Shown: positions 1-6,903, counted from the first letter of the stretch. The stretch: DNA of 7,048 nt from VMCP01 sp964527775 (GCA_964527775.1 CAZGQS010000041.1:1-7048), one strand, 5' to 3'. A program made the numbers and translations. The notes: generated by a model from the letters alone, not told the origin.

Positions 1-30
1 GGCTCAATAATTTAACCTGTTATCTGCTGC

Positions 31-50
31 ATTATATCAAAGAACTTTTT
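31..50 (-). promoter_or_regulatory. boxA-like antitermination element in rRNA leader
   Basis: Read on the minus strand, this stretch is AAAAAGTTCTTTGATATAAT. The core GTTCTTTGATA resembles the boxA element of bacterial rRNA leaders (E. coli TGCTCTTTAACA), and a GTTCTTTGA-type sequence is commonly seen shortly before 16S genes in Bacteroidota. It lies downstream of two rRNA-type promoters of the same orientation. From family knowledge it would recruit the Nus antitermination factors to the nascent transcript. The 16S gene itself is outside the window, so the assignment rests on the motif and its position. Confidence 0.6.
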
Positions 51-69
51 CTATTATTTCACTCCCTGC

Positions 70-87
70 TTTCAACCTCTGTTGAAA
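70..87 (-). other. hairpin at the 5' end of the rRNA leader transcript
   Basis: An inverted repeat (TTTCAAC, 4-nt spacer, GTTGAAA) forms a perfect 7-bp stem. It starts a few bases after the expected start site of the proximal promoter (-7 box at 102-95), so it would sit at the extreme 5' end of that rRNA precursor. It has no following T-run in the direction of transcription and so is not a terminator. It may protect or process the leader, but that is inference. Confidence 0.55.
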
Positions 88-94
88 CGGGCGG

Positions 95-126
95 CAAACA
101 TACAACTACTTTTCGGTTCACACAAA
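95..126 (-). promoter_or_regulatory. rRNA operon promoter, proximal (P2)
   Basis: On the minus strand a -7 box TATGTTTG (102-95) fits the Bacteroidota consensus TAnnTTTG exactly. A -33 TTTG lies at 126-123 with a 20-nt spacer. Upstream (127-156) is a nearly pure A/T tract resembling an UP element. The sequence after the -7 box (CCGCCCGTTTCAAC) resembles that of the distal promoter, which suggests duplicated rRNA promoters. Transcription would run leftwards through the hairpin and boxA-like element to a 16S gene beyond position 1. Confidence 0.7.
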
Positions 127-222
127 ATTTATTTAAAGATTTTTATCTTTTTTTTATGCTTTCCATTTCGCCTTTTCGATTCTCTTTCACCACATTCGTT
201 AATGTTTCTTTCAAAGCGGGTG

Positions 223-256
223 CAAATCTACTACTATTTTCCACATACACAACAAA
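223..256 (-). promoter_or_regulatory. rRNA operon promoter, distal (P1)
   Basis: On the minus strand the -7 box TAGATTTG (230-223) matches TAnnTTTG and is followed by CACCCGCTTTGAAAG. The -33 element is either TTTG at 256-253 (22-nt spacer) or the overlapping GTTG at 253-250 (19-nt spacer). An A/T-only run upstream (about 254-271) looks like an UP element. This promoter lies 128 nt upstream of the proximal one with the same discriminator style, as expected for the tandem promoters of strongly expressed rRNA operons. Confidence 0.7.
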
Positions 257-415
257 AAAATACAATAAAAAAAGAGCTGCCACTTAAACTACTCAAATGC
301 AATGTCTTTCAACACAAAAAAAAACGGCAATATATTAAACTTAACTATACGAAGCCCACTCTTTCTAGGTTTCACTCAATTTCGAACACAAAAGAAACCG
401 TAAATTTATCTCAAC

Positions 416-423
416 TACCTTTG
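416..423 (+). promoter_or_regulatory. candidate -7 box for the AlkD-like gene
   Basis: TACCTTTG fits the Bacteroidota -7 consensus TAnnTTTG and lies 26 nt before the ATG at 450, which would give a leader of about 20 nt. I see no good TTTG at the matching -33 distance, so this is only a candidate. The rest of 257-415 is an A/T-rich, low-complexity divergent spacer in which I see no gene or structured element beyond the UP-like tract of the distal rRNA promoter. Confidence 0.35.
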
Positions 424-449
424 GAAATTATTCGAGAAAAATAAACAAA

Positions 450-1178
450 ATGAATTCCGACTCATCAACAATAACCGTATTACATCAAGAAATACGATAC
501 GACTTGCATGCCATCGCTACAGAAAAAAAGAAAATTTCTATGTGTAGCTTTTTCAAGCACGATATTAAATGTCATGGAGTAAGTAACCCTGATACCCAAA
601 AAATCGGGAAGAAATATATAGCAATTCTGAAAGATATGAAAAAAGAATTGGTCTGGGGACTGTGCGAAAAACTATTTCAAGATGAATTTCTCGAAGAAAG
701 TTTACTGGCCTGTCAAATCACTTTTTCATTCAAAAAACAGTTTGAGCTTACCGATTTCAAAATATTCGAACGTTGGATTTTGCTATACGTAAATAATTGG
801 GCTGAATGCGACACCTTCTGCAACAAGGTCATTGGTGAAATGCTATTTAAATTTCCCCATCTCGTCCAGCGCGTTAAATCTTGGAGTCTATCAGAAAACC
901 TTTGGACCCGCAGAGCAAGTGCTGTGAGCTTTATCTATCCTGCAAAAAGAAACACCCATGTCAATCATCAGTTTGAGATTGCGCTGATACTTCTAGAAGA
1001 TTCAGAAGATATGGTTCAGAAAGGGTATGGATGGATGTTAAAGGTGCTTAGTTCAACTAGGCTTGAAGATGTATTCAATTTTGTGCAAACCTATAAATCT
1101 CGCATGCCAAGGACAGCACTTCGATACGCAATTGAAAAAATGCCTGTTGAATTAAAGGCTGAGGCTATGAAAAAATAA
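450..1178 (+). CDS. AlkD-like DNA alkylation repair protein (HEAT-like repeat DNA glycosylase)
   Basis: This 242-residue protein has the size and all-helical character of the AlkD family (B. cereus AlkD is about 237 aa). These enzymes excise N3- and N7-alkylated purines without flipping the base. From memory of AlkD, its key residues map well: Trp109 to W117 and Asp113 to D121 in NWAECDTF, Arg148 to R155 in LWTRRASA, and Trp187 to W195 in GYGWML. The catalytic aspartate and cleft tryptophans are therefore kept. AlkD Tyr27 appears to be F34 here. The ATG at 450 follows an A-rich leader with no Shine-Dalgarno sequence, as is usual in Bacteroidota. The gene diverges from the rRNA promoters and its last 14 nt overlap the end of the convergent enolase-superfamily gene. 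It is probably an independent housekeeping repair gene, not part of the operon. Glycosylase activity is inferred from the retained residues. Confidence 0.85.
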   Translation: MNSDSSTITVLHQEIRYDLHAIATEKKKISMCSFFKHDIKCHGVSNPDTQKIGKKYIAILKDMKKELVWGLCEKLFQDEFLEESLLACQITFSFKKQFELTDFKIFERWILLYVNNWAECDTFCNKVIGEMLFKFPHLVQRVKSWSLSENLWTRRASAVSFIYPAKRNTHVNHQFEIALILLEDSEDMVQKGYGWMLKVLSSTRLEDVFNFVQTYKSRMPRTALRYAIEKMPVELKAEAMKK

Positions 1179-2199
1179 TCTTGCCTTGCTTTCCTAGCTG
1201 ATAATATTCACGGAAAGGATCAGATTCCAGTAGCAACATTCCGTATCCCCCTTCATGCGCAATGGGTTCGTGTGACAATGCGGAACTTAACAAGAATCCC
1301 GCTTTTGTAAGCGCACTGGTTTCGCCAACTTGGGCGCCTACGATAACTCTCATTCCCAATTCTATTGCCCTTTTCCCCATTTGAATGCTATTGATCAATC
1401 CTCCACATTTTGAAACTCGCAGATTCACAATTGTTTTTTCAGGATTTTTGACTTCCATTAAATCCGATAATCGAAATACATGTTCATCCAGAATAACGGG
1501 ATAAGCAAGTTCCGCACTCAGTAAATTTACCCCCTCCCAATTCGGGCAGTGCAAGGGTTCTTCAACACCATTTATTTCTTTAGGGAGTTGATTCAAATAG
1601 TTGATCGCCTCCGATTTATCAATCCACATGTTGTTGGCATCGACGCGCACTTCAGCCTGAGAATTTTTATTCAGAATGTATCTTATTCGATTTGAATCCA
1701 GTTGAACATCACCGTTCAATTTCAATTTAAAATTTGTCATTTCATTTTCAAAATGCCAATCACATAATTTCTCCCAAACCCCAGGAGAAGAATCTCCAAG
1801 CACTGCAGAATATTTTAACACCTGTGGGATATACATTTCTCCGATCAATTCATTTATGCTCTGATTTGTCTCTTGCGCAAACAAATCCAAAAACGCTAAT
1901 TCAATTGCGCACCAAGCAGCCGGATTATTTTCGATGTCTGAAATATTACTTTGTCTCCATACTAATAACAATTGATAATTTTCAATCTTCAAAAACGACT
2001 CCTTACGATCTAAAATAAAAGCTACGCAAGATTCCTCAGACTCACCTGTCACGTATGATCTTGGACACCCCTCTCCTATTCCAACAAACTCTCCTCTAGA
2101 AATTTCTACCCAAATCGCTGATGTTACTTTTCGAGAGGCTGAATTGTGCTTAAATGAAACCTTAAAAGGAATTTCCAACAAACGAAAATCAATCTTCAT
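1165..2199 (-). CDS. enolase-superfamily enzyme (MLE / dipeptide-epimerase subgroup)
   Basis: This 344-residue protein has the usual length and two-domain layout: an N-terminal capping domain (about 1-120, including GEGCPRSYVTGE at 43-54) and a TIM-barrel domain. The whole MLE-subgroup active site is visible: the KxK pair K158/K160 (FKLK), metal ligands D187 (VDANN), E213 (VEEPL) and D238 (ILDEH), and the opposing lysine K264 (SKCGG). The enzyme should therefore remove a proton alpha to a carboxylate and stabilise a Mg-bound enolate. The family includes muconate cycloisomerases, o-succinylbenzoate synthases, N-acylamino-acid racemases and Ala-Glu epimerases. Substrate cannot be read from sequence: the DxD motif of Ala-Glu epimerases is not evident, and the end of the barrel has GAQVGETSALTKAG at 288-301. 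The ATG at 2199 is chosen because it begins a normal N-terminus (MKIDFRLLEIPF) 7 nt after the upstream stop; a longer frame would overlap the GH3 gene by 95 nt. It is the last gene of the operon. Confidence 0.85.
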   Translation of the reverse strand: MKIDFRLLEIPFKVSFKHNSASRKVTSAIWVEISRGEFVGIGEGCPRSYVTGESEESCVAFILDRKESFLKIENYQLLLVWRQSNISDIENNPAAWCAIELAFLDLFAQETNQSINELIGEMYIPQVLKYSAVLGDSSPGVWEKLCDWHFENEMTNFKLKLNGDVQLDSNRIRYILNKNSQAEVRVDANNMWIDKSEAINYLNQLPKEINGVEEPLHCPNWEGVNLLSAELAYPVILDEHVFRLSDLMEVKNPEKTIVNLRVSKCGGLINSIQMGKRAIELGMRVIVGAQVGETSALTKAGFLLSSALSHEPIAHEGGYGMLLLESDPFREYYQLGKQGKIIFS

Positions 2200-2206
2200 A
2201 GCCGTA

Positions 2207-4750
2207 TTATTTCGCTTGTGATAAATCCCATTTGAACTGATCTTTATACTGAAGCATAACCATTTTAAACTGCCCTTCTTTTTGTCCCGCTTCCACCGCA
2301 TTCTTTTTAATGTTAGCGAATGTTCCTGCAGGAAGATACTTCAATACAAATGAATTCAATCTTTTACTCGCTCTCTTTTCTGCATATTCAACATTTAGTT
2401 TGGCTAAGGCTTTGTCCATGATAGCGGACAGGTGCTCCTGGTCTTCCTTCGGTTGGTCGTGCCATTCGATGTAACCTATGTATCTTGAGTCATTCACATC
2501 AGCTAAAACCTGATAATACATCGCTTTCCATTGCATCGATTGAAAGGCTTCAATCACTTGGTTCTCGTATAACTTTTCTCCGGTAATGTTACACGCTCCA
2601 TTTCCTTTTTGCTGAAAGGTAATCAAGGGACACTCGTTTAAATAATCGGTGACGCGAACAATATCATTCATGTTGTATCGCCACAACCCAGAAGGTGTTG
2701 TTATGAATACATAATAATCGCATCCTTTTTCTAATTCATGCAACAATTTGAAATTAGAATCTCCACTTTCCCATTCTTCCTTCAACATAAATTCAAAAAA
2801 GTGATCTTTATAAGTTGGAAGTCCTGACTGGGAAGAAAAATCATATGTAACGGAACCTCTAAACTCACTGCTTAAATATCCTGGATCCGCAACTTTTATG
2901 TTATCGGGCATTAATTTCAATGCCGCCTTCAAGGCGATCCCACAACTTCCACATGTCCATGTGACAAGTAACTTCAAGTGTGGCCAAAAATCCTTGATAC
3001 TTGAGTCATCCTTATCAAACAAATCCTCCAACTCCTTTAATCTGGTTTTTGATGGAGTTAGCAGATTGGAAACCCTTTCATACAACTGCTGAGATATCTG
3101 TGCTTTGACAGCGTTTGGTGATTTGGACTGAAGGTCATTTAAAAGATCTTCTTTCCTTTCCTTCAACATATTATTCAATTGAAGAAAAGTAGACGGGTTT
3201 GCACTTCCAAAATAAGTAATGTCTTTATGCTGCAATGACAAAAGAAGAATGAGGTAATATTTTACCTGATAGTCTTTGACTTCAAAAATAAAATGAGGAA
3301 TAACATATTTCTTTTTTACAATTTGGGGCATATTCTTGTAGAAGTGTCCGCTGGCCGATCCAAAAGGAATTCCCCACTCGCTCATGCCTTCATGGGCTGG
3401 ACTTACTAGTCCCATGATGTGCCCTTCAAAAGCTTCCGGAGCATATGTGTATTGGAGCCAAGTCGATAACTGCTGACTGTTCTTCAAATCAATTAATGTT
3501 TCTTTAGTAACAGGAATCCACTTCGGTTTTGCCGTGCTTCCGCTGGTTTGATTGAACATTGCAAATGGGGTAGCAATTATGGAATCACTATTTGAAATCG
3601 CTTGTTCTTCAATCCAACTTCTTAAATCCTCATAGGTATGCACGGGCACCTTCTCTTGGAATTCACCACTGCTTTGTATGTTTTCAAATTGATATTGACG
3701 TCCGAATTTTGTACTGGAATTTTCCCTGAGCAATTTCGTCAGCACTTCCTTTTGTATTCTTTCGATTTCTTTTGTTTCATGAGCCAATGGGCCCTTAAAT
3801 TTCTTTCCATTCTTGCGCATTTTCAATTTGAGCAGAATATTCAAAAGAAAATGCTTCCAACTAAATGGAAGCTTATCTTCTTTATCAATATCGTTTACCA
3901 GAGGCGCCTCCATTTGTCCCTTGAAATTTTGCGGGTAATTTTTATTGTATACACCTATCTCTTCTACCTTGGAATGTTTCGGCCAAAAAAATGTTCCGAA
4001 CAGAAGATCCCAAAGGGATGTGTCGCTTCCGTAATTGGCATTCGACTCGTTAATGATCTTTGAATGATGCCAACGATGCAATTCATTTGTTGAAAGGATA
4101 TAATTCAGAGGTCCAAATTTCATATCTATGTTAGAATGTCTTAGAAACCCATTTAGTCCGTATAAGACTAAATGCAACGCAATGACTTCTTTAGAAACAC
4201 CGATACAAATGAAGGGACCTACTTCCCAAATCAGTTGAAGGATTTTTTCTCCTGGATGAATTCGAGTGGTATTCAACCAATAGAGTTTTTTCAACGCATG
4301 ATGCACCGCGTGAAACCTCCAGAGAAAAGGAAACGTGTGACTAAATCTATGAATCCAGTATCTAAAAAAATCAGAGATAAAAAGCATCATCAATCCTTGA
4401 ACAATCAAAGGCCAATGGTGAGGCCATACGCCATGAATGAATTCAATGTTGTTCGGCAAGAAATGTAAAACCAATAACATGAATCCTATCTTAAATGCTT
4501 TTGGCAAAATGGTTTGAAATAAAATCAGATGAAGTGTATCGATTCCCCAATCGGTCCTTTCTGGCTTCCAGTTCTTGTCGTATGGAAAAATTCTTTCCAA
4601 GAAGAAACAAGATAGCATCATAAATATCATCGGAACGGTAGTGGCCAGTTCTAAATGACTCTGTCCAAAACTCAATATCCAAAAGAACTGCATTACACCG
4701 AAAGTCATTACAATCGGATATATAAACCACTTTAAAGAATTCGTTGTCAT
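2207..4750 (-). CDS. fusion: membrane fatty-acid-hydroxylase/sterol-desaturase domain plus GH3-type acyl-acid amido synthetase
   Basis: One uninterrupted 847-residue frame carries two enzymes. Residues 1 to about 285 form a di-iron membrane oxygenase: hydrophobic segments near 8-27, 37-52, 71-97, 113-130 and 169-197, and histidine boxes HRFSH (134-138), HAVHH (147-151) and HRWHH (225-229), plus RIHPGE (163-168). Residues of about 296-847 form a full-length GH3 domain (ANL-like acyl adenylation): ATP motif TSGSTAKPK (402-410), YLSSEFRG (625-632), the hinge-like GLWRYNMNDIVRV (688-700) and GQFK near 826-829. Plant GH3 enzymes such as JAR1 form an acyl-AMP and transfer the acyl group to an amino acid; bacterial members are largely uncharacterised. 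The junction, around 285-330, is polar and charged with a short basic stretch. The protein likely hydroxylates or desaturates a lipid-like substrate at the membrane, with the adenylating domain cytosolic. It starts 16 nt after the acyltransferase stop and ends 7 nt before the enolase-superfamily ATG. Domain identities are firm; substrate is unknown. Confidence 0.88.
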   Translation of the reverse strand: MTTNSLKWFIYPIVMTFGVMQFFWILSFGQSHLELATTVPMIFMMLSCFFLERIFPYDKNWKPERTDWGIDTLHLILFQTILPKAFKIGFMLLVLHFLPNNIEFIHGVWPHHWPLIVQGLMMLFISDFFRYWIHRFSHTFPFLWRFHAVHHALKKLYWLNTTRIHPGEKILQLIWEVGPFICIGVSKEVIALHLVLYGLNGFLRHSNIDMKFGPLNYILSTNELHRWHHSKIINESNANYGSDTSLWDLLFGTFFWPKHSKVEEIGVYNKNYPQNFKGQMEAPLVNDIDKEDKLPFSWKHFLLNILLKLKMRKNGKKFKGPLAHETKEIERIQKEVLTKLLRENSSTKFGRQYQFENIQSSGEFQEKVPVHTYEDLRSWIEEQAISNSDSIIATPFAMFNQTSGSTAKPKWIPVTKETLIDLKNSQQLSTWLQYTYAPEAFEGHIMGLVSPAHEGMSEWGIPFGSASGHFYKNMPQIVKKKYVIPHFIFEVKDYQVKYYLILLLSLQHKDITYFGSANPSTFLQLNNMLKERKEDLLNDLQSKSPNAVKAQISQQLYERVSNLLTPSKTRLKELEDLFDKDDSSIKDFWPHLKLLVTWTCGSCGIALKAALKLMPDNIKVADPGYLSSEFRGSVTYDFSSQSGLPTYKDHFFEFMLKEEWESGDSNFKLLHELEKGCDYYVFITTPSGLWRYNMNDIVRVTDYLNECPLITFQQKGNGACNITGEKLYENQVIEAFQSMQWKAMYYQVLADVNDSRYIGYIEWHDQPKEDQEHLSAIMDKALAKLNVEYAEKRASKRLNSFVLKYLPAGTFANIKKNAVEAGQKEGQFKMVMLQYKDQFKWDLSQAK

Positions 4751-4766
4751 AATTTCTATATGTATT

Positions 4767-5534
4767 CTATTCCTCAGGCAGTCCCTTCTCTACCAGTGCT
4801 ATGAATGTTTTTCCGAATCTAACTGCCGGAGCGCCATCAATAATATTGTGATCAATATTTAACACCATGCACCACTTTGAAATGGTTTTACCATCAACTT
4901 TTTCATGGTAGGAAGAACCCGCAGCTAACATGCAGCTATAAGGTCCTATTGGAACTGGATACATGCGTCTATTTCGAATAACCATTCCCAACGTCGTGAA
5001 GGCGACAGTTCCCAAATTTTCTTTCCATTTTAAAGGGTTAGACAGGGCCTTCTTTAATAAATACATTCTTAAAAACTTAGGCAATTTTCTGAGCCAAGTT
5101 GATTTTTTCGATTTGTAAATTTCATGCATTTCGGCTTCATTGGCCCATTGCAATTCGTTTAGTATCTCTGTATATGTTTTCTTTTGAACGCCTCTAAAAA
5201 CATAAGGAACAGGAAGCTTCATTCCGTTTGGCGCAGTCTTTTCAAAAATCATAGAGATGTCAACATCGTCAAAGAGATACAGTTTTTTCTTGTACAAGCG
5301 GCTTTGCATCTGAGGATGTTCTAGAATAGCTCTTGCATAACAATACAGTACATGCGCCAATTGAAACGTAACTGAATACATGCGCTCTGGACGCATGGCT
5401 ATTTGTTCATTGAGTTTTGTAATGTCCACTTCGAACATAGCCTGCGCATGATTTCTGCGGTTGTCAATATCCAAGAAATCTACAATATCATTTCTATAAC
5501 TCGGCCAATCAATTGTTTTAAAATTCACGCTCAT
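4767..5534 (-). CDS. stand-alone CoA-dependent acyltransferase (2-oxoacid dehydrogenase E2 catalytic-domain / CAT fold)
   Basis: This 255-residue protein matches the catalytic domain of E2 acyltransferases and chloramphenicol acetyltransferase. The signature HxxxDG is present as HNIIDG, with H229 as the general base and D233 structural, near the C-terminus as usual. GTVAFTTLGM (175-184) corresponds to the conserved GTxTISNLG strand of E2 proteins. There is no lipoyl or peripheral-subunit-binding domain and no partner E1 or E3 gene, so it is not part of a 2-oxoacid dehydrogenase. Transfer from an acyl-CoA to a small-molecule hydroxyl or amine is more likely. A basic, partly hydrophobic stretch (about 142-163) could touch membranes. 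The ATG lies one base after the P450 stop (TAG-C-ATG), which implies translational coupling, and a weak AGAAG upstream is the only ribosome-site-like sequence. Acceptor and acyl donor cannot be read from sequence. Confidence 0.82.
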   Translation of the reverse strand: MSVNFKTIDWPSYRNDIVDFLDIDNRRNHAQAMFEVDITKLNEQIAMRPERMYSVTFQLAHVLYCYARAILEHPQMQSRLYKKKLYLFDDVDISMIFEKTAPNGMKLPVPYVFRGVQKKTYTEILNELQWANEAEMHEIYKSKKSTWLRKLPKFLRMYLLKKALSNPLKWKENLGTVAFTTLGMVIRNRRMYPVPIGPYSCMLAAGSSYHEKVDGKTISKWCMVLNIDHNIIDGAPAVRFGKTFIALVEKGLPEE

Positions 5535-5535
5535 G

Positions 5536-6882
5536 CTATCTTCTAATTAGATTTAATTCTATACTTCCTTTCGGTTTTAAAGTAACCAAAGGTGTGAATT
5601 CCATTGGCTCATTTGAGATCAATTCTACCTTGAAATTTTTGTAGAATCTCATAAGCACCATTTGAATTTCCATAAGGGCGAAGTATTCTCCAATGCATCT
5701 ATGCTGGCCCAAGCTGAAAGGCATATAAGCGAACTTATCTCTTTGTTTAACTGCTTCAGGCAAAAAATGTTCTGGATAAAATTCATTCGGTTTTTCCCAA
5801 AAGTCTGGATGTCTATGCATGGCATAAATAGGCATATTCACGGACTGTCCTTTACGAACTTCAAAACCCATGATTGAGTCGTCCTCTTTTGCTTTTCTTC
5901 CAAATGCCCATACAGGAGGCAGTAGGCGCATAGCTTCGTTAATAACCATTTTCATATATACCAATGCATTGAGAGATTCAACATTAATGCTTTCGTTATT
6001 CCAATGGTTGTCTAGCTCTTCGAGCATAACGTTTAGCACATTTTTGTTTTGTTGAAGAAGGTATATCGTCCATGTTATTGCTGCAGCTGTTGTATCGTGT
6101 CCAGCTACGAACATAGTCATGACTTCATCTAGTAACGCTTTCTTATCGAGAGACTCTCCTGTTTCCGCATCTTTCGTAGTCATTAGCATTTCCAAAAGAT
6201 CGTTATGCTTCCTAGACTGTGACTTTGCTCTACTTTCTATAATATCTTCCACGACAGCCTTCACGTTTTTAATTGCAGCCTTGCCTTTCCTTTTCTTCTT
6301 GCTTGGCAATACCGAAAGGAACTTCAATGCATTGAAACGTTTGGAAGTCATATATGTGAGTGCATCGTGTAAATCGTATTGCACCTTATTGAAATAACTT
6401 TTATCAGAGGAATAAATTATGCTTTGTGTAAGAATTTGAAGGGTTAAGATGTTCAGAGATTGCTCCAAGTCTATCGTTCCATTTTTGTTCCAATGGGAAT
6501 CAAAGAAATCTTGGGTTGAATGATCCATTTGATTTATTAAACCATGAAGTTGCTCTTTCGAAAAAATAGGTTGTGTTAATCGGCGTTGTTTTTTCCAACC
6601 TTCTCCCTCTGATGTTAGTAAACCATCTCCAAGGAGTTCTTGTAAGAATGCATACGATTTTCTTCGTGAATAATTCTTTACATTATTGACAAGGACATGT
6701 CTAATGGCATCTGGGTGATTAATAACGACGTATTCTTTATTGAGTAATTTGATTTTATAGATTGTGCCCATTTCTTTGGAGCACTTAAGAAAGAAGTTGA
6801 GCGGATTCTTTTTGAATTGAATCAAGTGACCTAGAACTGGACTTGCTCCTGGCGCCAGAGGTGGCTGTTTGATTGAATTCAT
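5536..6882 (-). CDS. cytochrome P450 monooxygenase
   Basis: This 448-residue protein is a complete P450. Numbered from the ATG, it has a C-helix WKKQR (96-100), the I-helix oxygen-activation motif AGHDTT (260-265), K-helix EAMR (316-319), PEHF in place of PERF (370-373), and the haem-binding FSLGQHRCIG (389-398) with C396 as thiolate ligand. The haem region and length resemble the CYP102/CYP4-like group, which often hydroxylates fatty acids, but motif likeness does not fix the substrate. There is no N-terminal anchor. A strongly basic stretch SKKKRKGK (194-201), near the expected F-G loop, could be a membrane contact. No ferredoxin, reductase or fused reductase is in the window, so redox partners must be elsewhere. 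The ATG at 6882 is preferred over a TTG at 6906: it starts just before the PPLAPG proline-rich hinge, and the TTG overlaps a candidate -7 box. It is the first gene of the operon, one base before the acyltransferase. Confidence 0.93.
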   Translation of the reverse strand: MNSIKQPPLAPGASPVLGHLIQFKKNPLNFFLKCSKEMGTIYKIKLLNKEYVVINHPDAIRHVLVNNVKNYSRRKSYAFLQELLGDGLLTSEGEGWKKQRRLTQPIFSKEQLHGLINQMDHSTQDFFDSHWNKNGTIDLEQSLNILTLQILTQSIIYSSDKSYFNKVQYDLHDALTYMTSKRFNALKFLSVLPSKKKRKGKAAIKNVKAVVEDIIESRAKSQSRKHNDLLEMLMTTKDAETGESLDKKALLDEVMTMFVAGHDTTAAAITWTIYLLQQNKNVLNVMLEELDNHWNNESINVESLNALVYMKMVINEAMRLLPPVWAFGRKAKEDDSIMGFEVRKGQSVNMPIYAMHRHPDFWEKPNEFYPEHFLPEAVKQRDKFAYMPFSLGQHRCIGEYFALMEIQMVLMRFYKNFKVELISNEPMEFTPLVTLKPKGSIELNLIRR

Positions 6883-6903
6883 TTGCTTTATAATAATAGC
6901 AGG

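Noticed and set aside
82..444. Plus-strand open frame of 120 codons before the AlkD-like gene
   Set aside because: It starts with TTG, runs through both antisense rRNA promoters and their A/T tracts, is low-complexity (Lys, Phe, Ser, Ile rich) and resembles no family I know.
1734..2018. Plus-strand open frames inside the minus-strand operon (also near 2898, 3638, 4172, 5662, 5870 and 6119)
   Set aside because: They lie opposite well-supported coding sequence with conserved motifs, have no recognisable domains and are shadows of the real frames.
2200..2301. Longer N-terminus for the enolase-superfamily protein
   Set aside because: The extension would overlap the GH3 coding end by 95 nt and is Lys/Arg-rich with no family likeness; the ATG at 2199 begins the normal capping domain.
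3780..3900. Hydroxylase-GH3 fusion as an artefact of a frameshift or missing stop
   Set aside because: Both domains are in the same frame through a natural-looking polar linker, with no remnant start-stop signals or homopolymer at the junction.
4491..4730. Second minus-strand frame within the start of the fusion gene
   Set aside because: It overlaps the hydrophobic N-terminal segments of the hydroxylase in another frame and has no own features.
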